A stretch of 64,000 nucleotides of DNA from Phormidium tenue FACHB-1052 (GCF_014696675.1 NZ_JACJQN010000010.1:124001-188000), one strand, 5' to 3'; positions 48,905-58,625 are shown, numbered from the stretch's first letter. Translations and numbers: made by a program. The notes: generated by a model from the letters alone, not told the origin.

Positions 48905-50107
48905 ATGTCAACCGTCACGTTAAGAGACATTCATAAAACCTACGTCGATAACGAAGTTATCAAAGGCGTCAATCTCGATATTCATGACAAAGAATTTGTC
49001 GTCTTTGTCGGCCCCTCCGGCTGCGGTAAATCGACCCTGCTGCGCATGATCGCCGGGCTCGAAGACATCACCTCCGGCGACCTGCTCGTCGATGGCGAGC
49101 GCATGAACGATGTGCCGCCTGACCAGCGGGGGCTGGCCATGGTGTTCCAAACCTACGCCCTGTACCCGCACATGACCGTGGCCGAGAACATGGCCTTTAG
49201 CCTGCGCCTGGCCGGGGTGTCAAAAGAGCGGCGAATGGAGCGGGCGCGGGATGTGGCGCGAATTTTGCAGCTCGAACCGCTGCTCGATCGCAAGCCAGGT
49301 AAGCTCTCCGGTGGTCAACGGCAGCGGGTGGCGATCGGTCGTGCATTAGTTCGTAACCCGAAGGTATTCCTGTTTGACGAGCCGCTGTCAAACCTGGACG
49401 CCTCCTTGCGGGTGCAGATGCGCATTGAGCTGGCGGGGCTGCACGAAAGCCTGCAATCCACCATGATCTATGTCACCCACGACCAGGTCGAAGCCATGAC
49501 CTTGGCCGACAAGATCGTGGTGCTCCAGGGCGGCGTGGTCGAGCAGGTGGGGTCGCCGCTGGAGCTGTACCACCATCCCCGCAACCTGTTTGTAGCCGGG
49601 TTCATCGGCTCACCCAAGATGAACTTTTTGGCGGTGCAGACCACCGGGGTGCAGGACGGCGGCACCACCGTGCGCCTGCCGGGCGATGCCACCGTCACCA
49701 TTCCGGTGCAGCCGAGAACGCTGATGGCAGGCGATCGCGCCACCCTGGGCATTCGCCCCGAGCACCTGCGGATCGATGCCACCAACCCCACCCTGATGGG
49801 CGAAGTCCTGGTGGTGGAGCGCCTCGGTGGCGAAACCTACCTCTACGTCAAGGTCGCTGGGGGCGACACCTTTATTGTGCAGACCGATGGCGACAGTCGG
49901 GCCAAGGTACGCGATCGCGTCCCCGTCACCATCGATGGCAATCTGTGCCACCTGTTTGACGGCGCAGGCGAAGCCATTCCCAAGGCCGAGCGCCATCCCC
50001 TCAGCCTCACCCACCATCCCGAAGTCCCGCTACAAACCGAAGCCCCGCGAGAGCAGACCTATGAACAGCCCATCCAACCCCGCGAAGTCCCTCGTCAAGC
50101 TGAATGA
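48905..50107 (+). CDS. polyol ABC transporter ATP-binding protein (MtlK/SmoK-like)
   Basis: The 400-aa ATPase of the MalK/UgpC type has Walker A GPSGCGKST (36-44), the Q-loop VFQTYALYPHM, signature LSGGQ (134-138), Walker B VFLFDEPLSNLD (about 154-165) and the H-loop in YVTHDQVEA. The C-terminal TOBE/MalK regulatory domain has FIGSPKMNFL and LGIRPEHL. The C-terminus is extended by about 35 Pro/Glu-rich residues (HPLSLTHHPEVPLQTEAPRE...) that overlap the start of the next gene by 47 bases. Confidence 0.94.
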   Translation: MSTVTLRDIHKTYVDNEVIKGVNLDIHDKEFVVFVGPSGCGKSTLLRMIAGLEDITSGDLLVDGERMNDVPPDQRGLAMVFQTYALYPHMTVAENMAFSLRLAGVSKERRMERARDVARILQLEPLLDRKPGKLSGGQRQRVAIGRALVRNPKVFLFDEPLSNLDASLRVQMRIELAGLHESLQSTMIYVTHDQVEAMTLADKIVVLQGGVVEQVGSPLELYHHPRNLFVAGFIGSPKMNFLAVQTTGVQDGGTTVRLPGDATVTIPVQPRTLMAGDRATLGIRPEHLRIDATNPTLMGEVLVVERLGGETYLYVKVAGGDTFIVQTDGDSRAKVRDRVPVTIDGNLCHLFDGAGEAIPKAERHPLSLTHHPEVPLQTEAPREQTYEQPIQPREVPRQAE

Positions 50108-51572
50108 GCGATCGCTCGGCCAGCTGAGCGATCGAGTACGCCTGCCCCGGTACGATCGCAGCACCGTCACTCCCGGCATTGTCCACATCGGCGTTGGCGG
50201 CTTTCACCGAGCCCACCAGGCGCTCTACATAGACAACTACCTGGAGCAAAACCCCGGCAGCGACTGGGGCATCTGCGGCGTCGGCCTGCTGGAGTTTGAC
50301 CAGAGAATGCGCGATGCCCTGGTTTCTCAGGACTGTCTGTACACCCTGGTGGAGCGATCGCCCGCCGGGGACAACGCTCGCGTCATCGGCTCAATCACCC
50401 AATACCTGTTCGCCCCCGAAAACCGCGAGGCGGTGATTGAAACTCTAGCCGATCTCCAGTGCCGCATCGTCACCCTGACTATTACTGAAGGCGGCTATTA
50501 CGTCGTCGAGGGCACGGGCGAGTTCGACGTGAATCATCCGACGATTCAGCACGATTTGCAGCATCCAAACGAACCCCACGGGGTCTACGGTTTTCTCACG
50601 GCGGCATTGGAGCGACGGCGGCAAAGGGGAATCACTCCGTTCACCGTGCTCTCCTGCGACAACATCCAGGGCAACGGCGACATGGTGGGCAGAATGCTCA
50701 CTAGCTTCGCCGATCTGCAAAACCCCGATTTGAGCGGCTGGATTCGGGAAAATGTTGCCTTCCCTAACTGCATGGTCGATCGCATCACCCCCGCCACCGC
50801 CCCCGGCGACCTGCAAATGGTCGCCGACCAGTTCGACATTGACGATGCCTGGCCCGTGGTGGCCGAGCCCTTCTTGCAGTGGGTGGTCGAAGATCGCTTC
50901 AGTGCCGGACGTCCCGACTGGGAGAGCGTCGGTGTGCAGATGACCGACGACGTGCACCCCTACGAGATGATGAAGATTCGGCTGCTCAACACCAGCCACC
51001 TGCTGCTGGGCTACCTGGGGTCGCTGAAAGGCTACACCTACGCCCATGAAGCGATGGCCGACGACCAAATTCGCCAGGCGATCGAGCGGCTGATGGATGA
51101 AGTCACCCCCACCCTGCGGCCCGTGCCCGGTATCGACGTCAGCCAGTATAAGCAAACCCTGGTCGAGCGATTCTCGAACCCCAAGATTCAGGATCAGCTG
51201 GCTCGGCTGTGCCTCAACAGCTCGGCCAAGCTGCCCAAGTGGGCACTGGGTTCCCTGCGGGAACAGCTGGAGCAATCTGGCCCCATTGACCACCTGAGTC
51301 TCACCATTGCCGCCTGGTTCCGCTATCTCAACGGTAACGATGACCAGGGCCATGCGATGGCGATCGATGACCCCATGGCCGATACGCTGACAGAACGGGC
51401 CAAATTGGGCGGCACTGACCCCATGCCGCTGCTGAGCCTGACGGAGCTGTTTGGCGATCTTCCCCAATCCGCTCGATTCGTCGAGGCCGTCACCCAGTAT
51501 CTGCACCAGCTCCATGAGCTGGGCACCCAGGCCACCCTGGCCAAGCTGCTTGAGGCTGTTCCCGCTCAATAA
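50061..51572 (+). CDS. mannitol 2-dehydrogenase family enzyme
   Basis: This polyol-specific long-chain dehydrogenase oxidises mannitol to fructose, or arabitol to xylulose, with NAD. The ~503-aa protein has LPRYDRSTVTPGIVHIGVGGFHRAHQALYIDNYL (nucleotide-binding start), TLTITEGGYYV, TVLSCDNIQGNGD, FPNCMVDRITPAT and the catalytic-region MKIRLLNTSHLLLGYLG (Lys in the LNTSH helix). These are the LDR motifs. The start ATG 50061 lies inside the transporter ATPase gene (47-base overlap), so translation is coupled. Mannitol, sorbitol and arabitol are all possible substrates. Confidence 0.93.
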   Translation: MNSPSNPAKSLVKLNERSLGQLSDRVRLPRYDRSTVTPGIVHIGVGGFHRAHQALYIDNYLEQNPGSDWGICGVGLLEFDQRMRDALVSQDCLYTLVERSPAGDNARVIGSITQYLFAPENREAVIETLADLQCRIVTLTITEGGYYVVEGTGEFDVNHPTIQHDLQHPNEPHGVYGFLTAALERRRQRGITPFTVLSCDNIQGNGDMVGRMLTSFADLQNPDLSGWIRENVAFPNCMVDRITPATAPGDLQMVADQFDIDDAWPVVAEPFLQWVVEDRFSAGRPDWESVGVQMTDDVHPYEMMKIRLLNTSHLLLGYLGSLKGYTYAHEAMADDQIRQAIERLMDEVTPTLRPVPGIDVSQYKQTLVERFSNPKIQDQLARLCLNSSAKLPKWALGSLREQLEQSGPIDHLSLTIAAWFRYLNGNDDQGHAMAIDDPMADTLTERAKLGGTDPMPLLSLTELFGDLPQSARFVEAVTQYLHQLHELGTQATLAKLLEAVPAQ

Positions 51573-51655
51573 AGCTAGAACCTTTCGACAGGGGCATTGC
51601 AGTGCAATGTCCTTATATCAAATCCGAATCCCATCGCCCCGATTCGAAACAGGAG

Positions 51656-51778
51656 GCTTGCGTAGGGGCAAACGGTGTTTGCCCAGCCCAACCGGGGGTA
51701 ACCGAGGCGAATTCAGTATTAGCTGCCCTCGGTTGATGAGGGCAAACAACCGTTTGCCCCTACAGGTTGGCCCGTCGG
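51656..51778. repeat. GTAGGGGCAAACGG-family palindromic repeats
   Basis: GTAGGGGCAAACGGTGTTTGCCC and GGGCAAACAACCGTTTGCCCCTAC form nested inverted repeats, with CGAGGCGAATTC/GCCCTCGG in between. This is the same family as at 42248-42332. It lies between the end of the polyol operon (plus) and the fni gene (minus) and probably ends both. Confidence 0.65.
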
Positions 51779-51857
51779 GAGCCAGGGGTATGGAATTCGG
51801 ATCCGGTATTACTTGTCCTGATCCTATGGCGGTGGCAAAACAACCGACGAACCTGGC

Positions 51858-52901
51858 TTAGTCTCGCTCTAGCACTCCCGCCTGGCGAAACCCAGCCAAA
51901 CTGTCTTGCCCAGTGCAGAACAGCACGGTTTTAATTTCGGCCATTAGCACCTCGGCCAGGGCCGCCACGGCCTCCTCTGACTCGCTTGCCGCCTGCAAAA
52001 ACGGCATCGCCAACCCCGCCAGATCGGCTCCCAAAGCTAAGGTTTTGGCCACATCTAGCCCGTGGCGCAGCCCCCCAGAGGCGATCAGCGGCAGGGTTGG
52101 GGCCGTGCGTCGCGCCTGCACAATGCAGTCTGCCGTAGGCAAACCCCATTCCCCAAAGGTCTGCCCCAGCCGTCGCTGGTGGGCATCGATCGCCCGCTCG
52201 CTCTCCACCCTGGCCCAGGAGGTGCCCCCGGCCCCGGCCACATCCACCGCCGCGACCCCGGCCTCCACCAGCCGCCGCACCATGGGAGCCGAGATGCCGT
52301 TGCCGACCTCCTTGGCAATCACCGGCACGGGCAGCGCGGCGCAGAGCTGCTCTATTTTTTGGAACAGTCCTTTGAAATTTGTGTCGCCCCCGGTTTGCAC
52401 TGCCTCCTGCAACGGGTTGAGGTGCAAGATCAGCGCGTCAGCGGCTAGCTTGTCTACCACGCGGCGGCACTGGTCGAGGCCGTAGCCGTAGTTAAGCTGC
52501 ACCGCCCCCAAATTCGCCAGCAGGAGAATGTCTGGAGCCTCTGACCGAACCGCAAACGTTTCCATCACGTCAGGATTTTCGACCCCGACCCGTTGGGAGC
52601 CGACCCCCATCGCCAACCCATAGCGCTGGGCCACCACCGCCAGCCGCCGGTTGATCTGATGCGCCGCCTCGGTGCCCCCAGTCATGGACGAAATCAGCAG
52701 CGGTGCCTCCAGCCGATGCCCCAAAAACACCGTGCTCAGGTCGATATCTTGATAGTCGACCTCTGGCAGACAGCAGTGAGTAAACCGATAGTGCTCTAGC
52801 CCAGTGGTGACTTGGGCACACTGCACCGGCCCCTCCAGGCAAATGCGCAGGTGGTCGGCCTTACGGGCCTGGGTCTCGTGGGTGACGGGCAGTAGGGTCA
52901 C
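51858..52901 (-). CDS. fni: type 2 isopentenyl-diphosphate delta-isomerase
   Basis: IDI-2 is an FMN enzyme that interconverts IPP and DMAPP for isoprenoid synthesis; cyanobacteria use it in place of IDI-1. The 347-aa protein has [13 protein letters not shown] at the start and [15 protein letters not shown]. It also has [55 protein letters not shown] and [26 protein letters not shown], all IDI-2 signatures including the FMN phosphate site. Confidence 0.95.
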   Translation of the reverse strand: MTLLPVTHETQARKADHLRICLEGPVQCAQVTTGLEHYRFTHCCLPEVDYQDIDLSTVFLGHRLEAPLLISSMTGGTEAAHQINRRLAVVAQRYGLAMGVGSQRVGVENPDVMETFAVRSEAPDILLLANLGAVQLNYGYGLDQCRRVVDKLAADALILHLNPLQEAVQTGGDTNFKGLFQKIEQLCAALPVPVIAKEVGNGISAPMVRRLVEAGVAAVDVAGAGGTSWARVESERAIDAHQRRLGQTFGEWGLPTADCIVQARRTAPTLPLIASGGLRHGLDVAKTLALGADLAGLAMPFLQAASESEEAVAALAEVLMAEIKTVLFCTGQDSLAGFRQAGVLERD

Positions 52902-52983
52902 AGGGGTTTCGCCAAATCAACGCCCCCTATCCTAGGAAAAATCGGGCCGCTTTTGGCGCGATCGCACACCAGACGTAACACCC

Positions 52984-53529
52984 TCAAGATCGCTTCAGCA
53001 GTTCTACCCCATCCCGCCCGTCTGGATCCTGCAAAAACACCTTCACCGCTTCATCCTTCGCCGTGGGCAGGGTTTTGCCCACAAAGTCAGGGCGCACGGG
53101 CAGTTCCCGATGGCCCCGGTCGATCAGCACCGCCAGGCGAATGGCGCTGGGCCGACCGTAGTCAATCACCGCGTTGAGAGCGGCGCGAATAGTGCGCCCG
53201 CTAAAGATCACATCGTCCACCAGTACCACCACGCGATCGCTGATGTCGAAGGGTATCTCGGTACGGGCCGGGGTGCGGGTGCTGATTTTATCCAGGTCGT
53301 CGCGGTAGAGGGTGATGTCGATCGCCCCCACCGGCAGATCTACCCCCTCCAGCCGCTGAATCTGCTGGGCCAGCAGGTGGGCCAGGGGCACGCCGCGCGT
53401 GTAAATTCCCAGCAGCACCAGACGGCTCAGGTCGCCGCCCCGCTCCACCACCTCCGACGCCAGCCGGTTGAGCGTGCGGCGCATTTCCTCCGCCGACAAA
53501 ATCTCGACGACGCTGCTGCTTGTGTTCAT
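52984..53529 (-). CDS. pyrR: PyrR: pyrimidine operon regulator / uracil phosphoribosyltransferase
   Basis: The 181-aa protein has the PRPP-binding motif [19 protein letters not shown] (101-119), [19 protein letters not shown] near the N-terminus, DITLYRDDL, and [22 protein letters not shown] near the end, which identify PyrR. In Bacillus it binds pyr mRNA; in cyanobacteria the RNA-binding role is not settled, and it may mainly be a phosphoribosyltransferase. It is not next to other pyr genes here. GAGGTCG lies before the ATG. Confidence 0.94.
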   Translation of the reverse strand: MNTSSSVVEILSAEEMRRTLNRLASEVVERGGDLSRLVLLGIYTRGVPLAHLLAQQIQRLEGVDLPVGAIDITLYRDDLDKISTRTPARTEIPFDISDRVVVLVDDVIFSGRTIRAALNAVIDYGRPSAIRLAVLIDRGHRELPVRPDFVGKTLPTAKDEAVKVFLQDPDGRDGVELLKRS

Positions 53530-53619
53530 GCCCGACCTCCTGGCAGCCGTAAAGCCCCACTATACCTGACCTACAGGGGTCACTCGTGAAACCCATTCGT
53601 GGTGGGTAGCCGGAGAAAA

Positions 53620-53800
53620 GCCGCAATAATTCAAAGTTCAAAATTGAAAATTCAAACCTCTAGCAGGCTGTTAAAGCGTTGGCCCATTTTGCTTAGTAGA
53701 TAGCAGAACAGAAGCAAACCTGCCGCTCAGGGAGCTTGAAACGCTAACGCCCTGAAATTTTTCATTTTTAACTTTGCATTTTGAACTCCGCGTAGCGGCA
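53620..53800. other. intergenic region with AT-rich inverted repeats
   Basis: ATTCAAAGTTCAAAATTGAAAATTCAAA on the left half is partly complementary to GAAATTTTTCATTTTTAACTTTGC and ATTTTGAAC on the right, and AACGC/GCGTT pairs lie between. It looks like a dispersed repeat (FUR-type 'TTCAAAATTGAAAATT' tracts are common in cyanobacterial spacers). No gene. Confidence 0.45.
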
Positions 53801-54211
53801 CTAGGCCCGATTTTTGATCGTCATTACCTGCACAATCTGCTGGGCCAGGGGGCCGGGAATCTCCAAAATTCGGTACAGGTCTTCTAAAAACGCCTGCTCC
53901 TGGGGGGTAACGGTGCGGTCAGACAGCACTAGATCGGTGGCGATCGCAAAGGCCGTCTCCCGCAGATCCTGGGGCAAAATGGCCTTGGCCTGGTCAACCA
54001 TCGCCCCCGGTCCCTCGGTCTTGAGGCGCGTCAGCAGCAGATCGAACAAGTGGTGGACGGCATCTTTGGAGTAGCTGCTAAACAACGCCATGCGCGACAG
54101 CAGCATGGTCATATCCTGCCCCTCCTGATCGGCCAGGTAGCCGTCGGCGGCGATCGCCACTAGCGCAATGCTGGCCAGCGCCTCTGCGGTGCCCATGGAT
54201 GACTCGGTCAT
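53801..54211 (-). CDS. TerB-like protein
   Basis: This 136-aa helical protein has the TerB pattern: EALASIALVAIAADGYLADQEGQDMTMLLSRMALF (acidic metal-site region, AxADGxxxxxE) and LPQDLRETAFAIATDLVLSDRTVTPQEQAFLEDLYRILEI, its second half-repeat (LxDGxxxxxExxFL). TerB proteins are tied to tellurite resistance and general stress; the cyanobacterial single-gene versions have no known role. ATG 54211 with AGGA upstream is preferred over the frame start at 54238. Confidence 0.85.
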   Translation of the reverse strand: MTESSMGTAEALASIALVAIAADGYLADQEGQDMTMLLSRMALFSSYSKDAVHHLFDLLLTRLKTEGPGAMVDQAKAILPQDLRETAFAIATDLVLSDRTVTPQEQAFLEDLYRILEIPGPLAQQIVQVMTIKNRA

Positions 54212-54436
54212 GGCGATTTTTCCTGGTATCCTTGGCACAAAGCCCTGTATGCCCCTATTTTTGCCCTAAAGCCGACGCGACGCAATCCCGTTGTGAGGAG
54301 TCTTTACCTGGAATCGTGTTTCGGCTGATCCCCTGTGCCTCTGCGTGGCATCCGCCAAAATACGTAACTTTGTGATCAAACTCACCGTTAGCCGTGATAA
54401 ATTCGCTAGGTTTTCAGGAACCTTCCAGAGATACTG

Positions 54437-54518
54437 AAATTGACTCAACTTTAGCCGAGTCATCTACAGGGAACACACAACCAACCGACAAGCCCGCAAG
54501 GGACTGTCGGTTTTTTTT
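54437..54518 (+). ncRNA. candidate small RNA with two hairpins
   Basis: A strong plus-strand terminator (54484-54518) lies where no plus-strand gene exists, since all neighbours are on the minus strand. Just upstream are a small hairpin (TGACTC...GAGTCA, 54441-54462), a 21-base unpaired stretch containing GGGAACACACAA, and then the terminator. This order (5' stem, open linker, terminator) resembles cyanobacterial Yfr1, but the Yfr1 core ACTCCTCAC is absent. A GATACT hexamer at 54429 could be the -10 element. Boundaries are estimates. Confidence 0.5.
54484..54518 (+). terminator. rho-independent terminator, plus strand
   Basis: ACCGACA and CCC pair with GGG and TGTCGGT around a GCAA tetraloop, followed by eight T. 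On the minus strand there is no T-run, so it serves plus-strand transcription, which supports an RNA gene upstream. Confidence 0.85.
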
Positions 54519-54527
54519 GGCCTTCCC

Positions 54528-56003
54528 CTACTTGCCCGACGCCCGCTGGTAAAACCGCTGCATGTCCTCAAACCAGAGCTGTCGCGACTCATCCCAGGTA
54601 TAGAACATGTGGCCCCCCTGAAAATGCCGCAGGGTGAGGTTTGGCTGTAGCTCCGGGTTGAGGTTCATCAAATCCCGCAGGTGCTCTGACGAAAAGTAGG
54701 GCGTCACCAGGTCGTAGATGCCGTGGGTAACGTAGACCTGGAGGTAGGGGTTGAGGGCCATGCCCACCCGCAGGTCGTCTACCGAGCCCACAAAGCCCTG
54801 GCGATACTCGCTTTCAGGCAAGAACTCCCAGGCTTTAAACACCTCAAAGCTGAGCAGGTTATAGGTCAGAGTGGTGTTTACGCCCAAAGTCGAGCGCAGG
54901 TGGCTGTTGATAGCGCCGGTAAACAGGCGATCGATGCCCTCTAGGGTAGGGTCGGTGCCTTCATGCATCAGGCGATCGGGGAAGGGGTCGATCGCAGTAA
55001 CCGAGCCATCGTAAAGACCCAAAATGCGCTGCTGATGGCGCAGCAGCTCGCGGGCAAACACCACAATGTCGATGCGACCCCGGTGGCGCTGCACCACCTC
55101 CAGCGGCAGGCCAATCAGATGGGCCAGCTGACCAAAGACTCGCTGCTGGTCTTCGCCAGAGGCGGTGCTGCCCAAGGCCAACAGTGGAATCAGGGATTTG
55201 CGGGCAAAGTCGGCGGCCTTGGCCCCATGGGTAATGGGGCTATCGGTGGTATCGACCTGCCCGTGATGGACCGCCGTGGCCGCCATCGACGGAATTACCG
55301 TCGCCCAGCCGCTGAGGCTGTAGTCGTTGCCCTCTAGCAGCATAAACTCCATCACCGGCGAAATCAGAATGGCCCCGCACAGGCCGACCCCATAGTCCTG
55401 CTGAAGCTTGCGGCAAAGCTTCGCCACCCGAAAGCCACCATAGCTCTCCCCGGCAATGAAGACCGGCGACAGCCAGCGGTGGTGAGCCGAGAGGTAGCCC
55501 TGAATGAACTCGCCTAGGGCGTTGAGATCGCGATCAACCGTCCAGAATTTTTTGGCCTTTTCGTCGGGTTTGTCCGCCCCTTTGTCGGCGGGCTTATCGT
55601 CAGATTTCTCAGCTTTGTCGCCGTCCTGGGGCAAAACGCGGCTAAAGCCAGTGCCCACAGGGTCAATAAAGACTAAGTCGGTGAAGCTCAGCCAGCTTTC
55701 GTCGTTGTCGGCCACCTCTACCGGCGGGCGCGGCAGGCTGCCGTCGGCGTTAAACACCACCCGGCGCGGACCCAGCGCCCCCACATGCAGGTAGGCCGAT
55801 GCCGCCCCTGGCCCGCCATTAAACACAAAGGTAATCGGTCGCTGGGCTGAGTTTTGGTCGGCAACGGTGTAGGCCACGTGAAACAGCTCGGCCACGGGCT
55901 TGTCATGTTCGTAGAGGGTTTGCCACTGGGCTGAGGCGGTGTAGGCTTGGTTACCCAGCATGTGCTCGGTGGTGTTGCCCTGACGTTGGGTGTGATCTGG
56001 CAT
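54528..56003 (-). CDS. S10 family serine carboxypeptidase-like protein
   Basis: The 491-aa alpha/beta hydrolase has the S10 motifs. These are FVFNGGPGAASAYLHVGALGPRRV (oxyanion hole), LVFIDPVGTGFSR, the nucleophile VFIAGESYGGFRVAKL, Asp in VTHGIYDLVTPYF and His in HFQGGHMFYTW. No signal peptide is seen, so it would be cytoplasmic, unusual for S10 enzymes. A Lys/Asp-rich insert (DGDKAEKSDDKPADKGADKP...) follows the GTGFSR region at about residues 127-155. Substrate unknown. AGATG-type start at 56003; a strong plus-strand terminator abuts its 3' end. Confidence 0.9.
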   Translation of the reverse strand: MPDHTQRQGNTTEHMLGNQAYTASAQWQTLYEHDKPVAELFHVAYTVADQNSAQRPITFVFNGGPGAASAYLHVGALGPRRVVFNADGSLPRPPVEVADNDESWLSFTDLVFIDPVGTGFSRVLPQDGDKAEKSDDKPADKGADKPDEKAKKFWTVDRDLNALGEFIQGYLSAHHRWLSPVFIAGESYGGFRVAKLCRKLQQDYGVGLCGAILISPVMEFMLLEGNDYSLSGWATVIPSMAATAVHHGQVDTTDSPITHGAKAADFARKSLIPLLALGSTASGEDQQRVFGQLAHLIGLPLEVVQRHRGRIDIVVFARELLRHQQRILGLYDGSVTAIDPFPDRLMHEGTDPTLEGIDRLFTGAINSHLRSTLGVNTTLTYNLLSFEVFKAWEFLPESEYRQGFVGSVDDLRVGMALNPYLQVYVTHGIYDLVTPYFSSEHLRDLMNLNPELQPNLTLRHFQGGHMFYTWDESRQLWFEDMQRFYQRASGK

Positions 56004-56148
56004 GAAGATGCGGGGTTGAAGACTCTACTTGTTATAGCGCGGTCGGTCGCCTTCAGAATCGCGCATCCCCCTCCCCGTAGAAGCAGACACATGGCCCACT
56101 AACGATTAAATTGGATTAAGCCAAATCTGCCTTAGGAGTTACCCCACG

Positions 56149-56991
56149 ATGAGATGGCTCCTGCTCGACATCGCCAGCGCCTTTAACAACGTCTACAGCG
56201 GCTGGATTTTGTGGAACCTATTTTTAGCCTTTGTTCCGCTGCTGCTGAGCTTTGGTCTTTTCCGCCGCCAGGCCATACCAAAGCTATGGTGGTGGGCGGC
56301 AGGGGTCGTGGTGGGCGGCTGTGGGGTGGTGGGGCTGCTGCCTCGCCTGCCCCGCGTAGGGCGAGGCCTGTTTAACCTGCTTCAGACCAGCGGCGCAGCC
56401 ACCCTGCTGTGGCTGCTGGTGGTCATCGCCTTGACCGCTGCCCTTACCATCAGAATCTTTAAGAAACAGCAAACTCCCAAGGGCTGGCTCTGGTGGGTGG
56501 GGCTAGTGGTGTTCTTCGCCTTTTTGCCCAACGCTCCCTACGTGCTGACCGATGTCATTCACCTGATTCGCGGCACCAGTTCTGGGGAAATCCCGGTCTG
56601 GGTGGTGGCCCTGGTCTTTATTCCCCTACACGCAGCAGCCATTCTATTGGGGTTTGAGGCCTACGTGATCTCCATTCTCAACCTGGCTAGCTATCTCAAG
56701 CAGTGCGGTGCCAAAGCGTTGATTTTACCCATTGAGCTCACCATCCACGCCCTGTGTGCCGTAGGCATTTACCTAGGGCGATTTCTGCGACTCAACAGTT
56801 GGGATATTGTCACTGCCCCCACTAGCGTGCTTGCCGACACCCTAGATGCGCTCACGTCAAAACGGCCAGCGGCGGTTATCTTTGTCACCTTTATCATTTT
56901 GGCCAGCCTCTACTGGGTGCTAAAGCAGATCACCCTGGGGCTAAAACTGCGCATTCGCTACGCTCGTCAGGGTATTGACGTGCTCGATTAA
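56149..56991 (+). CDS. DUF1361 membrane protein
   Basis: The 280-aa protein has about seven TM helices and the DUF1361 signature FAFLPNAPYVLTDVIHLIRGTSSGEIPVW (about 123-151), with LGRFLRLNSWDI later. The family is widespread in cyanobacteria and Firmicutes and has no known function. AGGAG lies 11 bases before the ATG. The next gene's true start is 85 bases downstream. Confidence 0.88.
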   Translation: MRWLLLDIASAFNNVYSGWILWNLFLAFVPLLLSFGLFRRQAIPKLWWWAAGVVVGGCGVVGLLPRLPRVGRGLFNLLQTSGAATLLWLLVVIALTAALTIRIFKKQQTPKGWLWWVGLVVFFAFLPNAPYVLTDVIHLIRGTSSGEIPVWVVALVFIPLHAAAILLGFEAYVISILNLASYLKQCGAKALILPIELTIHALCAVGIYLGRFLRLNSWDIVTAPTSVLADTLDALTSKRPAAVIFVTFIILASLYWVLKQITLGLKLRIRYARQGIDVLD

Positions 56992-57076
56992 GCCTGATCA
57001 ACCTCAACCAGATGGCCCAGTGCGGACATTGCCGGTAGAAGCGGGCACATTAGCCCTAACGTTACTTCTGCCAACC

Positions 57077-58609
57077 ATGTCTTTTAAGGCCAGCGTGCAG
57101 CATTTTCAAACTCTGGTGACCTCCTTTCACCCGGTCATAGTCATCGACACGGTAGAAGAAGAACGGGTACAGGGGTTGATTAGCGCCGCCTGCACTGACA
57201 TGCAGATGGCCGTATTCGAGTGGAGCGTTGCCCAGGGGCTGATGCGATCGCCCGACAGCCCCGACCACCGCTGGCAAAACGAGTATGCGCCCCCCGGCAC
57301 CAAGCGCGGTCAGGCCCTGCCCAAAACCACCGAACCCCTCGACCTGCTGCGCCACGTTCAAGAGATGAGCTTCAAGGCCGTCTTTTGGCTCAAAGACTTC
57401 GCTGAACACCTCAAAGATCCGGTAGTTGCCCGTCAGTTTCGAGAAGTATCCCAACAGTTTTCTTTCAACAGCTCAACGCTGGTTCTCAGCGGCAGCGGCT
57501 ATGCTCTACCGCCAACCATTGCGCAAAACGCCGTCTATTTAGATATCAAACTGCCCGAACCTGAAGAACTCTACAAAGCTATTTCTGAGACAGTGAAGAC
57601 CCTCCAAGGTCAAGTCGCAATCAACTTAAATCCGGATGATGTGCGCGCCCTGGTATCAGCTCTCCAGGGCATGACCCTACACCAAGCTCGAAAAGTCGTA
57701 TCCTATGCGGCTCGGCATGACGGCAAACTCGACGTCAGTGATGTGAAGTGGGTACTGGAGCGCAAGGCCCGAGTCATTCACGAAGAGGGTCTGCTCGACT
57801 ACTTCCCGCCCGAAACCAATCTGGCCGAGCTAGGTGGGTTTGAAGGGCTCAAGCGCTGGCTAACCTACGCCAAAGTGGGCTTCACACCCCAGGCTCGTGA
57901 ATACAACCTGCCCGCTCCCAAAGGCATTTTGATCGTGGGCATTCAGGGCTGTGGTAAATCGTTGGCCGCCAAAACCATCGCCCGGCAGTGGAGTCTGCCC
58001 CTGCTCAAGCTCGATGCCGGCCGCCTCTACGACAAGTACATTGGCGAGTCCGACAAAAACTTCCGCCGCGCCGTCACCATGGCCGAAACCATGGCCCCCT
58101 GCATCCTGTGGATCGACGAGATCGAAAAGAGCATGGGTCAAACCAGCAGCGAATCCGATGGCGGGCTGAGCCGTCGCCTTTTCGGCTACTTTCTCACTTG
58201 GCTACAAGAAAAATCCCAGGAAATTTTTGTGGTGGCCACCGCCAACGACCTTTCAGCCATTCCGCCAGAACTGCTGCGCAAAGGTCGCTTTGATGAAATC
58301 TTCTTTGTCGATCTGCCCGAGGGTGACGAACGCCACACCATCCTGCACATTCACCTAGAGCGACGGCAGCAGGGCCTCGACAAGTTTGATCTCAAAGAGT
58401 TGGTCATTGCCACCGAAGGCTTTAGCGGGGCCGAAATTGAGCAGGCCATCATCACTGCCCACTACCGAGCACTCTGCGAAAATCGCCGCGCCGATACCAC
58501 CCTGCTGCTCGAAGAAATCAAACGCACAGTTCCCCTCTCCGTTACCCGTCGAGAAGACATTCAGCGGCTGCGAACCACGGCCAAAGAGCGCTTTGTAGCA
58601 GCACGGTAG
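57077..58609 (+). CDS. AAA ATPase, Ycf46-like
   Basis: The ~510-aa protein has an N-terminal domain (about 1-230) starting [35 protein letters not shown] module follows with Walker [13 protein letters not shown], Walker [12 protein letters not shown], sensor-1 [30 protein letters not shown] and a C-terminal helical lid. This is the Ycf46/Slr0374 family of cyanobacteria and algal plastids, linked to inorganic-carbon responses in Synechocystis as I recall. ATG 57077 is chosen because homologues start at this helix; the open frame extends to 56975 and overlaps the DUF1361 gene. Confidence 0.9.
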   Translation: MSFKASVQHFQTLVTSFHPVIVIDTVEEERVQGLISAACTDMQMAVFEWSVAQGLMRSPDSPDHRWQNEYAPPGTKRGQALPKTTEPLDLLRHVQEMSFKAVFWLKDFAEHLKDPVVARQFREVSQQFSFNSSTLVLSGSGYALPPTIAQNAVYLDIKLPEPEELYKAISETVKTLQGQVAINLNPDDVRALVSALQGMTLHQARKVVSYAARHDGKLDVSDVKWVLERKARVIHEEGLLDYFPPETNLAELGGFEGLKRWLTYAKVGFTPQAREYNLPAPKGILIVGIQGCGKSLAAKTIARQWSLPLLKLDAGRLYDKYIGESDKNFRRAVTMAETMAPCILWIDEIEKSMGQTSSESDGGLSRRLFGYFLTWLQEKSQEIFVVATANDLSAIPPELLRKGRFDEIFFVDLPEGDERHTILHIHLERRQQGLDKFDLKELVIATEGFSGAEIEQAIITAHYRALCENRRADTTLLLEEIKRTVPLSVTRREDIQRLRTTAKERFVAAR

Positions 58610-58625
58610 CCATCCGAAGCGTTTG

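Noticed and set aside
50445-51569. 374-codon minus-strand frame opposite the mannitol dehydrogenase
   Set aside because: Shadow frame in a GC-rich gene; the plus-strand frame carries all dehydrogenase motifs.
54437-54518. Assigning the small RNA to Yfr1
   Set aside because: The ultra-conserved ACTCCTCAC core of Yfr1 is not present; only the general layout is similar.
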